64,000 nt of DNA from Desulfovibrio subterraneus (GTDB lineage: Bacteria > Desulfobacterota > Desulfovibrionia > Desulfovibrionales > Desulfovibrionaceae): contig NZ_BLVO01000012.1 of the NCBI RefSeq assembly GCF_013340285.1, positions 62,001 through 126,000 on the forward strand, in the 5' to 3' direction. A program made the translations under genes and the position numbers. The notes below the pieces were generated by a model. It saw only the letters and a program-made list of their open reading frames with translations. It did not search any database and was not told the DNA's origin. Below, one piece after another: positions 14,324 to 23,658 of the stretch (position 1 is its first letter; every line of letters begins with the position of its first letter).

Positions 14324-16267
14324 TTAGGTGTGTTCCAGTAGCGGGCAGGCTGAGTCCGGGTGCTCCAGAGGAATGGAGATGCGGAAGGTGGTGCCTTTGC
14401 CCGGCGCGGACTCCAGCTGGATGTTGCCGCACAGTTTTTGGGTAATCAGGTTGTACGTGATGTGCATGCCAAGGCCGGTGCCGCCCTGCCCCTGTTTGGT
14501 GGTGAAGAAGGGGTCGAATATTTTTGAGCACTGCTCGGCATTCATGCCTTTGCCGTTGTCGCTGTAGGTTATCTGCACGCCGGAGGGGATGCTTCGGGCC
14601 GAGAGGGTGACTACGCCGGGTGTGGTGTCGTCAAAGGCGTGAATCAGGGAATTCATGATCAGGTTGGTGAGCACCTGTGTGAGCGCACCGGGGTACGTTT
14701 TCAGGGTAATATCTGCGGGGCAGACAATCTCCAGTGTATGCGGGGAATGTTTGAATTTGGGCTGCACGCTGAGCTGCACTTCCCGCAGGTATTCGTGCAG
14801 GTTAAAGTCGCGTGTTTGTTCCACTTCCTGATCCACGGCAACCTGTTTGAAGCTGCGGATGATTTCTGCACCGCGCGTAAGGTTGAGCATCATCGACTCT
14901 GCTGCGCTGTCTGCGGCTTTGAGAAATGTCTCGAATTCACCCTTGGTGAACTTGCCTGTTTCATAGGATTCGCGGATGGCGGCAAGCCGTTCCTGCAGAT
15001 AGGTGGCGTTTGTCACCCCCAGTCCCAGCGGGGTGTTGATCTCGTGCGCCACGCCTGCGACCAGCCGTCCCAGTGCTGCCATCTTTTCCGTCATGACCAG
15101 CTGGTCCCGGGTCTTTTTCAGGGTGTTCAGGGACTGTTCAAGATCCTCCGTGCGTTCGAGAACGCGCTGTTCAAGACTTGCGTTCAGCTTTTCCAGACGC
15201 AACTGCGACTCTATGCGCTCGGTAACATCCATGGCGCTGACAAGAATGTGGAATACGACGTTTTGTTCATCTGCGATGGGCACAATGGCGGCATCCAGAT
15301 ATCTGTTCTCGCCGTCCTTGTTTACTGCGATGGCTTCAAAACGGACCGGCGTTCCTGATCTGGCATTTTCGAGCATGGATTCACGTTTTTCCGTTCCGTC
15401 ATCATCTCTGATTGTCCATGGAATGTTGCCGAAACTGGCGGTCTTCTGCGGTGTGTACCCGAAGACTCCGGTCACGGCCTGATTGCACTGGAGAATGTTC
15501 CCTCTGGTGTCGAGAATGAAGAGAGCCTCGTTGGCCTGGCTGAATATCTTGTGCATTTTTGCTTCGCTTTCCGTAAGGCGCTGCGATGCCTTGCGGGCCT
15601 GCGCGATGGAAAGGAGCGAAAGGGCGATGATGCAGGCCAGCGCAATGGAGCTTGCCACAAGCATCTCTCTGGTCTGGCGTATGGTTTCCTGCTTGATGTC
15701 CTCAAGGTAGGCGCCGGTGCCGATGATCCAGTTCCACGGCTCAAAGCGTTTTACATAGGAAATTTTGGGCAGTATGCGTTCGCTGTTGTCCTGCCACTGC
15801 CACTGGTAATCGACGAAGCTGCCGCCTGTGGCGCTGCTTTTGCGCACCATCTCCATGAACAGGTTTTTGCCTGTGGCGTCCTTGTAATTGCTGAGGTCCA
15901 TACCGTTCAGCTCAGGCAGATAGGGGTGCATGATCATGAAGGGGCGTGTGTCGTTGATCCAGAAATAGTCTTTCAGCTCCGGCCCGAAGCGCATGCGGGC
16001 GAGCATTTGAATGGCCATTTCCTGTCCTTCGCCAGACGCAAGGAGACCCTGAAGTTCCATTGTGTAGCAGGACTGGACGAGGTTCCACGCAACCATGACG
16101 TTGTCCTGCAGCGCGGATTTTTTTCTTTCCAGCAGGGCGTTGTAGGTGTTGGGAATCTGCACGGCAAAGATGACGCCGAAGATGAGCACCACCGACAGGA
16201 CAATGGGTATGGCAATCTTCACCCACGTGGTCTGCATGAATGTGCGCAGGGCGCCGGATCGCCTCAT
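14324..16267 (-). CDS. Membrane sensor histidine kinase with Cache and PAS domains
   Basis: 647 aa. Membrane helices at about 17-37 and 203-222 flank a periplasmic single-Cache domain (containing DYFWINDTRPFMIMHPY and WNWIIGTGAYLEDI). Then come a PAS/PAC pair (about 235-350), a coiled coil, the HisKA box GVAHEINTPLG with the phospho-accepting His408, and an ATPase domain ending with GKGTTFRISIPLE. Cache domains of this kind bind small organic acids or amino acids. Its ATG overlaps the end of the response regulator gene by 4 bp, so the two are translated together and very likely form a two-component pair. Confidence 0.92.
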   Translation of the reverse strand: MRRSGALRTFMQTTWVKIAIPIVLSVVLIFGVIFAVQIPNTYNALLERKKSALQDNVMVAWNLVQSCYTMELQGLLASGEGQEMAIQMLARMRFGPELKDYFWINDTRPFMIMHPYLPELNGMDLSNYKDATGKNLFMEMVRKSSATGGSFVDYQWQWQDNSERILPKISYVKRFEPWNWIIGTGAYLEDIKQETIRQTREMLVASSIALACIIALSLLSIAQARKASQRLTESEAKMHKIFSQANEALFILDTRGNILQCNQAVTGVFGYTPQKTASFGNIPWTIRDDDGTEKRESMLENARSGTPVRFEAIAVNKDGENRYLDAAIVPIADEQNVVFHILVSAMDVTERIESQLRLEKLNASLEQRVLERTEDLEQSLNTLKKTRDQLVMTEKMAALGRLVAGVAHEINTPLGLGVTNATYLQERLAAIRESYETGKFTKGEFETFLKAADSAAESMMLNLTRGAEIIRSFKQVAVDQEVEQTRDFNLHEYLREVQLSVQPKFKHSPHTLEIVCPADITLKTYPGALTQVLTNLIMNSLIHAFDDTTPGVVTLSARSIPSGVQITYSDNGKGMNAEQCSKIFDPFFTTKQGQGGTGLGMHITYNLITQKLCGNIQLESAPGKGTTFRISIPLEHPDSACPLLEHT

Positions 16268-17859
16268 AGCGCCCTCGGAATGTTGTCTGTGTAGTGTTCC
16301 TTGACCTTGAGCAGGGCATCCAGATTGTGCAGCAGAAGGTCCACAAGAACAGGGTCGAACATTTTGCCTTTCTGTTCGTGGAAGAAGGCCAGCACTTCAT
16401 TCATGGGCCATGCCTTCTTGTAGACACGCTCATGGCTCAGCGCGTCAAAGACATCTGCAACGGCGGTAATTCTGCCTTCCAGGGGAATGTCCTCTCCCTT
16501 GAGGCCGCGCGGATATCCTGTTCCGTCCCAGCGCTCGTGGTGCGTGTAGGCTATGTCGGCAGCCGTGGTCAGCATGCGGCGGTCGGATGTTTTCAGCAGC
16601 GAATGGCCTATGGTGGTGTGCTGCTTCATGATGGTGAATTCGTCGTCCGTGAGCTTGCCGGGTTTCAGCAGAATGCTGTCAGGGATGCCTATTTTGCCTA
16701 TGTCATGCATGGGCGATGCCTGTTTGAAGAGCTCCGCATCCTGTTCGGATACGCCGTGGGCCAATGCGAGAATGCGGGTGTATTCCGCCACGCGCACAAC
16801 ATGGTAGGCCGTTTCCTTTGAGCGTGTTTCCACCACTTCACCCAGCCGGAAAAGCACTTCGCTCTGGGTTTTTATGATCTCGTCATTCAGATAGATGTTG
16901 TCGAAAGCGATACCCACGTTGGTGGTGAATATTTCCAGCAGCTCCTTCAGTTCTTCCCAGTTATCCGGTGAGCCCTTTTCAACATACAGAATGTGGTATT
17001 TCTTGTTCTGCGTAGGAAGGTAGGCGATGTATTTGTCATCGGCTATGAGGTTGCTTTTTTCCTGAATCGCCACGTTGATTTTTTGCACGGTATCCTGCGG
17101 CAGAGACTGGCAGCTGGTGCTGCCCTCGCATTCTTCGAATTTTCCTGTGGCGGAAATGATGTTCCAGCTGGGTGCATTCAGCGATTCGGCCAGCGCGGTG
17201 AAGCCTGTGCTGCTCATGTAGAGCGAATTCTGCAGGCGGAACAGCGCTTCAATCTGGGTGAGCACCCCTTTGGAAAGGGTGTGGATGGAGCGTTCCTGAA
17301 AGAAGCTCGCCGAGGCATCAATGATGTATTTGAGCCCCACACGCTGCTTCTCGATGGAGCGCATGTCCCGATAGGAACGGATGGCCGTGTAGATGGTGGT
17401 GAACAGGCGTTGCGAGGTGAGCTCTGTTTTGTGCTTGTAGTCATTGATGTCGTATTCGACGATGACCTTGCGTTCCGGCGCCTGCCCGGGTTGCCCCGTG
17501 CGCAGGATGATGCGCACCAGCCGGTTGTTCAGTTCCTGCCGTATGGCCCGTGCGCAGTCCAGCCCCGCATGGGGCGTTTCCATGACCACGTCCAGAAGCA
17601 CCACGGCTATGTCGTCATGTTGGCGCAGATGCTCCAGCGCTTCTTTGCCGGTGTAGGCAGACAGGATTTCCAGCTCAGCCCCTTCAAAGGTGAAATCGGT
17701 CAGCACCAGTCTGGTGGTGTTGTGCACCTCGACCTCATCATCAACGATGAGAATTTTCCACGGCTTCAGATGAACATGGCTGCGGGGTTCTGTTTTGCCT
17801 TGAGCGGCCGGAGAGTCTGGCTGGGCGTCTTCAGGAAAGAGGAGGTCGTCATCGCTCAT
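16264..17859 (-). CDS. Response regulator with receiver, DUF3369 and HD-GYP domains
   Basis: 531 aa. Receiver domain at about 34-160 with KILIVDDE and the phospho-acceptor Asp90 in VVLLDVVM; a middle region of about 180 residues like DUF3369; and a C-terminal HD-GYP domain with HDIGKIGIPD (from 385) and HHERWDGTGYP (about 456 region, GYP intact). HD-GYP proteins hydrolyse cyclic di-GMP, so phosphorylation probably changes motility or biofilm state. It is first in the operon with the downstream Cache kinase. It is divergent from sahR across a 229-bp region. Confidence 0.92.
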   Translation of the reverse strand: MSDDDLLFPEDAQPDSPAAQGKTEPRSHVHLKPWKILIVDDEVEVHNTTRLVLTDFTFEGAELEILSAYTGKEALEHLRQHDDIAVVLLDVVMETPHAGLDCARAIRQELNNRLVRIILRTGQPGQAPERKVIVEYDINDYKHKTELTSQRLFTTIYTAIRSYRDMRSIEKQRVGLKYIIDASASFFQERSIHTLSKGVLTQIEALFRLQNSLYMSSTGFTALAESLNAPSWNIISATGKFEECEGSTSCQSLPQDTVQKINVAIQEKSNLIADDKYIAYLPTQNKKYHILYVEKGSPDNWEELKELLEIFTTNVGIAFDNIYLNDEIIKTQSEVLFRLGEVVETRSKETAYHVVRVAEYTRILALAHGVSEQDAELFKQASPMHDIGKIGIPDSILLKPGKLTDDEFTIMKQHTTIGHSLLKTSDRRMLTTAADIAYTHHERWDGTGYPRGLKGEDIPLEGRITAVADVFDALSHERVYKKAWPMNEVLAFFHEQKGKMFDPVLVDLLLHNLDALLKVKEHYTDNIPRAL

Positions 17860-18026
17860 GTGTGTCCCTTCTGTTTACGTTCATGCGATACTGCATGATA
17901 TCAAGGGAGCGGTGAGCGGGTATTATAATCACAAAATGCGTTGCGTAGCCGGTAGATAACAGGTTGTGGCAGAGGGGGAATTATCACGGGTGAGTGTTGA
18001 CTATATCCGTGATTGGGGATAAGCCC

Positions 18027-18058
18027 ATATCAACTTTTCTTGATGAAGAAATATCAAG
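18027..18058 (+). promoter_or_regulatory. SahR-type operator upstream of sahR-ahcY
   Basis: Three half sites: ATATCAA (18027), TTGAT (18040) and ATATCAA (18051). The first two form the 16-bp inverted repeat ATCAA-N6-TTGAT. It lies 31-62 bp before the sahR start. ATCAA/TTGAT half sites fit the known style of SahR operators in Proteobacteria; assignment is by context. Confidence 0.65.
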
Positions 18059-18088
18059 CCAGTCGGAAATAGCGCAGGAGCACTGAGT

Positions 18089-19012
18089 ATGACAACGGCA
18101 CTTCCCCTTATCAAAGCCTTGGCGGACGAGACCCGTCTGCGGCTCATGCATGTGTTGAACAGGTTTGAGCTGAGCGTGAACGAGCTGGTTTCCATTCTGG
18201 AAATGGGCCAGTCGCGTGTGTCGCGCCATCTGAAAATCCTGACCGGAGCGGGGCTGCTCGATTCGCGCCGCGACGGGCTGTGGGTCTTCTATTCCGCACC
18301 GGAAGAAGGGCCGGGCCGCGAGTTCATAGACGCGCTCATTCCGTTCATCAACGCCGACCATACGCTGCAGGCCGATGCGGACATGGCGGCGAAAATCATT
18401 GAAGAACGCGCCCGAAAGACCAAACAATTCTTCAACTCCATTGCGGAGGACTGGGATCAGCTCAACCGCGATGTGATAGGCGACTTTGACCTGCCCGGAG
18501 CCATCATAGGCCACATGCCCCGCTGCAAGGTGGCGCTGGACCTTGGCTGCGGCACCGGCACGCTGCTTGAGCGCATGCTGGAAAAGGCGCTTTCCGTCAT
18601 CGGGGTGGATGGTTCGCCCCGCATGCTGGAGCTTGCAAAGCGCCGCCTTGTGGAGGATGCGGACCGCGTATCCCTGCGCATAGGCGAGCTTGAGCACCTG
18701 CCCCTGCGTGATGGTGAGGCGGATTTTGCAGCCATAAACATGGTGCTGCACCACCTTTCGCACCCCGGCGAGGCCCTCAAGGAAATCCGGCGCGTGCTGC
18801 GTCCCGGCGGACTGCTGGCACTGGCGGATTTTGACAGGCACGATAACGAGAAAATGCGGTCCGAATACGGCGACCGCTGGCTCGGATTCGATATGACGAC
18901 ACTGGCGCTCAAGCTCACGGAAGCAGGGTTTTCGCTGAAATCCAGCAAGTCCCACCCCGTTGAGCGCGGGCTGTCCATTCACCTGATAGTGGCAGAAAAT
19001 TCACAACAATAG
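18089..19012 (+). CDS. sahR: SahR-type ArsR regulator fused to a SAM methyltransferase domain
   Basis: 307 aa. Residues 1-70 form an ArsR winged helix ([23 protein letters not shown], recognition helix [11 protein letters not shown]). Residues from about 145 form a class I methyltransferase fold ([17 protein letters not shown], then [15 protein letters not shown]). This fusion directly before ahcY matches SahR, the regulator of S-adenosylhomocysteine recycling and methionine metabolism, in which the methyltransferase-like domain senses SAH rather than catalysing. It is followed after 16 bp by ahcY and preceded by its probable operator, so autoregulation is likely. Confidence 0.9.
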   Translation: MTTALPLIKALADETRLRLMHVLNRFELSVNELVSILEMGQSRVSRHLKILTGAGLLDSRRDGLWVFYSAPEEGPGREFIDALIPFINADHTLQADADMAAKIIEERARKTKQFFNSIAEDWDQLNRDVIGDFDLPGAIIGHMPRCKVALDLGCGTGTLLERMLEKALSVIGVDGSPRMLELAKRRLVEDADRVSLRIGELEHLPLRDGEADFAAINMVLHHLSHPGEALKEIRRVLRPGGLLALADFDRHDNEKMRSEYGDRWLGFDMTTLALKLTEAGFSLKSSKSHPVERGLSIHLIVAENSQQ

Positions 19013-19028
19013 ATTTGGAGGCAACCAC

Positions 19029-20468
19029 ATGACTGACGCAACCCGCGCCATCCCGCTCGACCTGAGCCTGGAAAACAAGGTTCGTAATATTCAGGACGCC
19101 GACCTCGGCTACAAGGAAATGCAGCTTTCCGAGCTTGAAATGCCCGGTCTGATGGCGACCATTGAAAAGTATGGTCCCCAGAAGCCCCTCAAGGGCCTCA
19201 AGGTCATGGGCTCTCTGCATATGACCATCCAGACCGCCATGCTCATCAAGACCCTGTACGAACTGGGTGCGGATATCCGTTGGGCATCGTGCAACATTTT
19301 CTCCACGCAGGATCACGCTGCCGCCGCCATTGCCGATTCCGGCATGGCCAAGGTGTTCGCATGGAAGGGTGAAACCCTCGAAGAATACTGGTGGTGCACC
19401 GAGCAGGCCCTGACCTGGCCTGACGGTTCCGGCCCCGACCTTATCGTGGACGACGGTGGCGACGCCACCATGATGATCCACAAGGGCGTGGAAGTGGAAA
19501 AAGACCCCTCCATGCTGGAAAAGTCTTACGACAACAAGGAATTCAGCATATTCATGGACCGCCTTGCGCTGTCCCACAAGACCGATTCCACCAAGTGGAC
19601 CCGCATTGCCGCCAAGGTGCAGGGCGTTTCCGAAGAAACCACCACCGGCGTGCATCGTCTCTACCACATGGAAAAGGAAGGCAAGCTGCTCTTCCCCGCC
19701 ATCAACGTGAACGATTCCGTGACCAAGTCCAAGTTCGACAACCTCTACGGCTGCCGTGAATCCCTCGTGGACGGCATCAAGCGCGCCACCGACGTGATGG
19801 TAGCGGGCAAGAAGGTTGTTGTTCTGGGTTACGGCGACGTGGGCAAGGGCTGCGCCCAGTCCATGCGCGGCATGGGTGCCCGCGTGCTGATCACCGAAAT
19901 TGACCCCATCTGCGCACTGCAGGCCGCCATGGAAGGCTATGAAGTAACCACCATGGACGATTGCGTTGGAGAAGCTGACATCTTTGTTACAGCCACCGGC
20001 AACTTCAATGTCATCACCGGCGCGCACATGGAAAAGATGAAGAACGAGGCCATTGTCTGCAACATCGGCCATTTCGACAACGAAATCGACATGGCGTACC
20101 TTGAGCGCAACCCCAAGTGCGCATGCCTGAACATCAAGCCGCAGGTGGACAAGTGGACGCTGGAATCCGGCCGTTCCATCATCGTGCTGGCAGAAGGCCG
20201 CCTTGTGAACCTTGGCTGCGCCACCGGCCACCCCTCCTTTGTTATGTCCAACTCCTTCACCAACCAGGCGCTGGCCCAGATCGAACTGGCCACCAACAAG
20301 GCTCTGGAAAAGAAGGTGTACACCCTGCCCAAGAAGCTGGACGAAGAAGTTGCCCGTCTGCACCTCGCCCGTCTCGGCGTGAAGCTGACCAAGCTGACCA
20401 AGGAACAGGCAGACTACCTCGACGTTTCCGTGGACGGCCCCTTCAAGCCCAACCACTACCGCTACTAA
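19029..20468 (+). CDS. ahcY: Adenosylhomocysteinase
   Basis: 479 aa, long bacterial form. NAD-dependent enzyme splitting S-adenosylhomocysteine to adenosine and homocysteine. Visible are [11 protein letters not shown], the NAD loop [43 protein letters not shown] and the C-terminal FKPNHYRY. The insertion around [19 protein letters not shown] is typical for this form. GGAGG site before the ATG. Co-transcribed with sahR; its removal of the SAH inhibitor links it to methylation and cysteine/methionine flow. Confidence 0.98.
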   Translation: MTDATRAIPLDLSLENKVRNIQDADLGYKEMQLSELEMPGLMATIEKYGPQKPLKGLKVMGSLHMTIQTAMLIKTLYELGADIRWASCNIFSTQDHAAAAIADSGMAKVFAWKGETLEEYWWCTEQALTWPDGSGPDLIVDDGGDATMMIHKGVEVEKDPSMLEKSYDNKEFSIFMDRLALSHKTDSTKWTRIAAKVQGVSEETTTGVHRLYHMEKEGKLLFPAINVNDSVTKSKFDNLYGCRESLVDGIKRATDVMVAGKKVVVLGYGDVGKGCAQSMRGMGARVLITEIDPICALQAAMEGYEVTTMDDCVGEADIFVTATGNFNVITGAHMEKMKNEAIVCNIGHFDNEIDMAYLERNPKCACLNIKPQVDKWTLESGRSIIVLAEGRLVNLGCATGHPSFVMSNSFTNQALAQIELATNKALEKKVYTLPKKLDEEVARLHLARLGVKLTKLTKEQADYLDVSVDGPFKPNHYRY

Positions 20469-20470
20469 TC

Positions 20471-20544
20471 CCTTTCGGGCTGCAAGGCCCGAAAGGATTG
20501 CCGGATACTATGAAAGCCGCCTCCATTACGGGGGCGGCTTTATT
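20471..20544 (+). terminator. Two tandem hairpins after ahcY
   Basis: First stem CCTTTCGGGC / GCCCGAAAGG (20471-20496, 10 bp, 6-nt loop, no U-run). Second stem AAAGCCGCC / GGCGGCTTT (20513-20541), followed by a short T-rich tail. The second is the more likely terminator. Confidence 0.75.
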
Positions 20545-20607
20545 GCTTGGTTTTGCTCCCGCTTCGGGGTAGCCTTTGCACATATCCACTGAAAAGGGAG
20601 CAGAATA

Positions 20608-20808
20608 ATGCCGGAAACTTCAATACCCATTCCGAAGAAAGTCGCTGATAAGCTGCATGCCTTGGCTAATGCCAATGGCTGTGACGTGTCCTCTCTGGTT
20701 GGCGAGGCGGTAACGCGGTTCCTTGCGGATGAAGAGGCGCGCTTGCAGACCCGCACGGGCAGCCGCGATGCCGCCATCTTCGGAGAAATGGGTATAGATG
20801 TGGATTAA
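20608..20808 (+). CDS. Small ribbon-helix-helix-like protein
   Basis: 66 aa with a good ribosome site (AAGGGAGCAGAATA before ATG). The N-terminal strand SIPIPKKVADKLHALA and helix DVSSLVGEAVTRFLADEE fit a CopG/RHH dimeric DNA-binding fold. The last 20 residues are polar. It could be a lone regulator or an antitoxin without a visible toxin. Between ahcY and a convergent Dabb gene. Function not assigned. Confidence 0.7.
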   Translation: MPETSIPIPKKVADKLHALANANGCDVSSLVGEAVTRFLADEEARLQTRTGSRDAAIFGEMGIDVD

Positions 20809-20833
20809 CCGCAGCTCCGGCAGCCCCTGCAGA

Positions 20834-20870
20834 CCCGTCCGGTGTAGTTCCGTCCCGTCTAGTTCCTTAC
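20834..20870. repeat. Short degenerate GTTCC/CCGTC repeat tract
   Basis: CCCGTCC, GTAGTTCC, CCCGTC and TAGTTCC units in a row after the RHH gene. It resembles the 9301-9540 array in style but is only about four units long. Confidence 0.35.
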
Positions 20871-20945
20871 GGCAGCCCAGATAGTCGGCACAGTCGCGAG
20901 CCGCGCGCCAGCGGGCGAAGGTTGCCTGCATGCAATGAAAGTTAA

Positions 20946-20982
20946 AAGCCCCCGCGGGAATTCCGGCGGGGGCTTCTTTTTT
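20946..20982. terminator. Bidirectional terminator between RHH and Dabb genes
   Basis: Stem AAGCCCCCGC / GCGGGGGCTT (10 bp, 10-nt loop). It is followed on the plus strand by a T-run (cttctttttt) and on the minus strand by UUUU. It separates two convergent genes. Confidence 0.85.
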
Positions 20983-20998
20983 GCAGAAAAATGCTGGG

Positions 20999-21307
20999 CT
21001 AGATCACGTAGTCGATGGCCTTGCGGGTGGCAACGATCTGCTTGATGAACTCAACGCACTTCATGTGCTCAGGGTGCACTGCGTATGCCTTCAGGCCCTC
21101 TTCGTCATTGTGGGTGGACTGCAGAATAACCTGAATGGGTTCTTCCGTGGTGGAGCCGAGGAAGGTGGTGGAAATTTCAATGCTGTCCAGAGAAGGGATT
21201 TTGCCTTCCAGGGCGCGGAGCATGGCTACCATCTTTTCGCAGTTTTCCGCAGCGGTTGCGCCTGCTGCCTCTTCCTTAAGCGACCACCATACAATATGCT
21301 TGATCAT
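20999..21307 (-). CDS. Dabb (stress-responsive alpha/beta barrel) family protein
   Basis: 102 aa. Starts MIKHIVWWSLKEEA and contains LRALEGKIPSLDSIEIS, DEEGLKAYAVHPEHMKC and a C-terminal RKAIDYV, which is the full pattern of the Dabb dimeric ferredoxin-like barrel. The conserved His residues are present (VHPEH). Role in bacteria is poorly known; likely a small enzyme or stress protein. Its gene is single. Confidence 0.88.
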   Translation of the reverse strand: MIKHIVWWSLKEEAAGATAAENCEKMVAMLRALEGKIPSLDSIEISTTFLGSTTEEPIQVILQSTHNDEEGLKAYAVHPEHMKCVEFIKQIVATRKAIDYVI

Positions 21308-21578
21308 GGCGTTTCCCTTGTGTGGTTATACGGTGTGACGGGTACGGGCCTGTGCCTGTGCAGAAGGTATGCGGCATCTGCTGCTCCCGGTCAAGGGGGC
21401 ATGGCGGGCAGCCTTGCGGACAATGCCGGTTGCTCAGGGGGGAGCGCATGGCGCTGTGTATGTGTGCATTTTGTCGCTAATCCGGCATCCCCGCGATATT
21501 GCGCGATTGTTCATATTGCCGTAAACCCAAATGGCTGCGGTAGGGGGTACCCGGCGGATTACTATCAGGGAGTGGAAC

Positions 21579-23351
21579 ATGGAGCCATTGGAGAAGCTGA
21601 CGCTTCAGGCGGTGCTGGACAGAAGCGCAACCCATTTTGCGAATGATCCTGCCGTCTCGTATGTGGGCGGGGAGATCATAACCTACGGGGAATTTGCCGA
21701 AACGGTGGAATCCTTGAGCCGGTTGCTTGCGGAACAGGGCGTGGTACGCGGAGACAAGGTTGCCATTCTCAGCGAAAGCTGCCCGCACTGGTCCATGGCC
21801 TATTTCGCCATTACCGGTATGGGGGCTGTTGCCGTCCCGATTCTGCCGGATTTTCATCCCGACGCTATTCATCATATTTTGCGCCATTCCGAATCGAGCG
21901 TGGTGTTCGTGTCCGAGAGGCTCTACACCAAGCTTGAAGACGGCCAGTTTGACGAGCAGCCCCAGTGCATTCTCATGGAGACGTTTTCTCCCGTCGGGCT
22001 GGACGAAGGCAAGGACAGGCTCAAGGAACTGAAAAAAACCGGCATGCGCGAATTCCGTAAGTGGAAGGACAAGGCATGGCGCATGGCGGAGCGTTTTTCC
22101 GAACGCGTGAGCCACAAGTTGGGCGAAGAAAATCCCAGTGAGTTTTCTGAAGTGGTGGAAGGTCTGTTCGATGAAGAACGGTATGAGGTGAAGCCCGACG
22201 ACGTGGCCGCCATCATCTATACATCCGGTACCACAGGCCATTCCAAGGGCGTGGTGCTCACGCACGGCAATATCGTTTCAAACGCCATCTCCGTGGTGGA
22301 AACCATTATCAAAGTTGCCCCCGGCGACAGGATGCTCTCCATTCTCCCGCTTTCGCACACCTATGAATGCACTCTCGGCATGGTGCTGCCGCTGGCTCAC
22401 GGCGCGCACATCTACTACATGGACAAGCCGCCCACGGCCCGCGCGCTGCTGCCTGCTCTTGCGCAGGTGCGTCCCTCTATCATGCTCTCCGTGCCGCTGG
22501 TCATAGAAAAGATATTCAAGACGGCCATTCTGCCCAAGCTCACCGGCACATGGCTCAAACGCAATCTCTATCGCATTCCTGCCGTCCGTAAAAAGCTCAA
22601 CGCCGTTGCAGGCAAGAAGCTGCTGGAAACCTTTGGCGGACGCCTGCGCATGTTCTGCATCGGCGGAGCGGCGCTGGCGCCCGACGTGGAGCTCTTTCTG
22701 CGCGAGGCGGGCTTTCCCTATGGCCTCGGTTACGGCCTGACGGAAACCAGCCCCCTGTGTGCTGGCGATGCACCGGGCAGGGCCAAGCTCTATTCCATAG
22801 GTAAGCCCCTGCACGGTGTGGAAATCCGCATTCTGGACAAGGACCCTGCCACCGGCGAAGGCGAGATTGCCGTGAAAGGCCCCAACGTGATGCGCGAGTA
22901 TTACAAGGCTCCGGAAATTTCCAAGGCCACCTTCACGGAAGACGGCTGGTTCCGCACCGGCGATCTGGGCAAGCTGGACAGCGACGGCCACCTGTATATC
23001 AAGGGACGGCTCAAGAACGTGATCATCGGTCCCAGCGGGGAGAACATCTACCCCGAAGAAATCGAGGGCGTGATCATGCAGTCCGCATGGGTGCTTGAGA
23101 GCATCGTCTATCAGATGGACGGCAAGCTGGTTGCCCGCGTGCACATAGATTACGCCAAGACGGATGAAGAATTCGGCAGTCTGGCTGCGGCCAAGATGCA
23201 GGCCAAGATCAACGATGTGCTCGAATCCCTGCGGCAGCAGGTGAACAATAAGGTTTCCGCTTTCTCCAAACTGCACAAGATCATCGAGCAGACCGAGCCG
23301 TTTGAAAAAACGCCCACGCACAAGATCAAGCGCTATCTCTACGTGGACTAA
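21579..23351 (+). CDS. Long-chain acyl-CoA synthetase (AMP-forming)
   Basis: 590 aa from the ATG at 21579, which has CAGGGAGTGG in front; the 16 preceding codons have no ribosome site. Adenylate-forming motif IIYTSGTTGHSKGV, then GYGLTETSPLCAGD and the domain linker RTGDLGKLDSDGHLYIKGRLK. The insert after residue 150 and the length fit FadD15/LACS-like enzymes that activate long fatty acids to CoA thioesters. Ends in a strong terminator. No beta-oxidation genes are adjacent. Confidence 0.92.
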   Translation: MEPLEKLTLQAVLDRSATHFANDPAVSYVGGEIITYGEFAETVESLSRLLAEQGVVRGDKVAILSESCPHWSMAYFAITGMGAVAVPILPDFHPDAIHHILRHSESSVVFVSERLYTKLEDGQFDEQPQCILMETFSPVGLDEGKDRLKELKKTGMREFRKWKDKAWRMAERFSERVSHKLGEENPSEFSEVVEGLFDEERYEVKPDDVAAIIYTSGTTGHSKGVVLTHGNIVSNAISVVETIIKVAPGDRMLSILPLSHTYECTLGMVLPLAHGAHIYYMDKPPTARALLPALAQVRPSIMLSVPLVIEKIFKTAILPKLTGTWLKRNLYRIPAVRKKLNAVAGKKLLETFGGRLRMFCIGGAALAPDVELFLREAGFPYGLGYGLTETSPLCAGDAPGRAKLYSIGKPLHGVEIRILDKDPATGEGEIAVKGPNVMREYYKAPEISKATFTEDGWFRTGDLGKLDSDGHLYIKGRLKNVIIGPSGENIYPEEIEGVIMQSAWVLESIVYQMDGKLVARVHIDYAKTDEEFGSLAAAKMQAKINDVLESLRQQVNNKVSAFSKLHKIIEQTEPFEKTPTHKIKRYLYVD

Positions 23352-23356
23352 GCGCA

Positions 23357-23372
23357 GTGTAAAATCTTGGAC
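23357..23372. promoter_or_regulatory. Upstream activator-site candidate 1
   Basis: GTGTAAAATCTTGGAC, matches the copy at 23538 in 14 of 16 bases. It is centred about 304 bp before the predicted sigma-54 start site. Confidence 0.45.
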
Positions 23373-23377
23373 AATCA

Positions 23378-23414
23378 GGGCCGGTGAGGGATGCATCCCT
23401 TGCCGGCCCGTTTT
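23378..23414 (+). terminator. Terminator of the long-chain acyl-CoA synthetase gene
   Basis: Long stem GGGCCGG...CCGGCCC with inner pairing GAGGGA/TCCCTT, followed by GTTTTC. Confidence 0.85.
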
Positions 23415-23486
23415 CTGTTGGGTGGCCGGGGGGTAATTTGCGTATTTTATCTAGTGAAAATAGATGATTATGGACTGTGTGCGGTT

Positions 23487-23502
23487 GTGCAGAAATTTGA
23501 AC
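23487..23502. promoter_or_regulatory. Upstream activator-site candidate 2 (degenerate)
   Basis: GTGCAGAAATTTGAAC, 11 of 16 bases like the copy at 23538. Centred about 174 bp before the predicted start. Confidence 0.3.
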
Positions 23503-23537
23503 CTGACCACCGGCACCGCTGCGCAAGAGCAGGAGAA

Positions 23538-23553
23538 GTGCAAAATCTTGTAC
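23538..23553. promoter_or_regulatory. Upstream activator-site candidate 3
   Basis: Imperfect palindrome GTGCAAAATCTTGTAC, centred about 123 bp before the predicted start, the usual distance for a sigma-54 enhancer-binding protein site. Confidence 0.5.
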
Positions 23554-23641
23554 GTTCCGGCAAAACGGCGTGATACGGTCTCGTTTGTATAACTATACGA
23601 TATTTAAATAATAAATAGAATTGGTGTTGTGTTTCCGTGGG

Positions 23642-23658
23642 TTGGCACGTCAGTTGCT
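23642..23658 (+). promoter_or_regulatory. Sigma-54 promoter
   Basis: TTGGCACG-TCAG-TTGCT, a perfect match to the -24/-12 consensus with correct GG-to-GC spacing. Expected start near 23668. The next gene on this strand is the acetate transporter at 24303. Confidence 0.85.

Noticed and set aside
18915-20456. A 513-codon minus-strand frame opposite ahcY
   Set aside because: Antisense shadow of a highly conserved enzyme.
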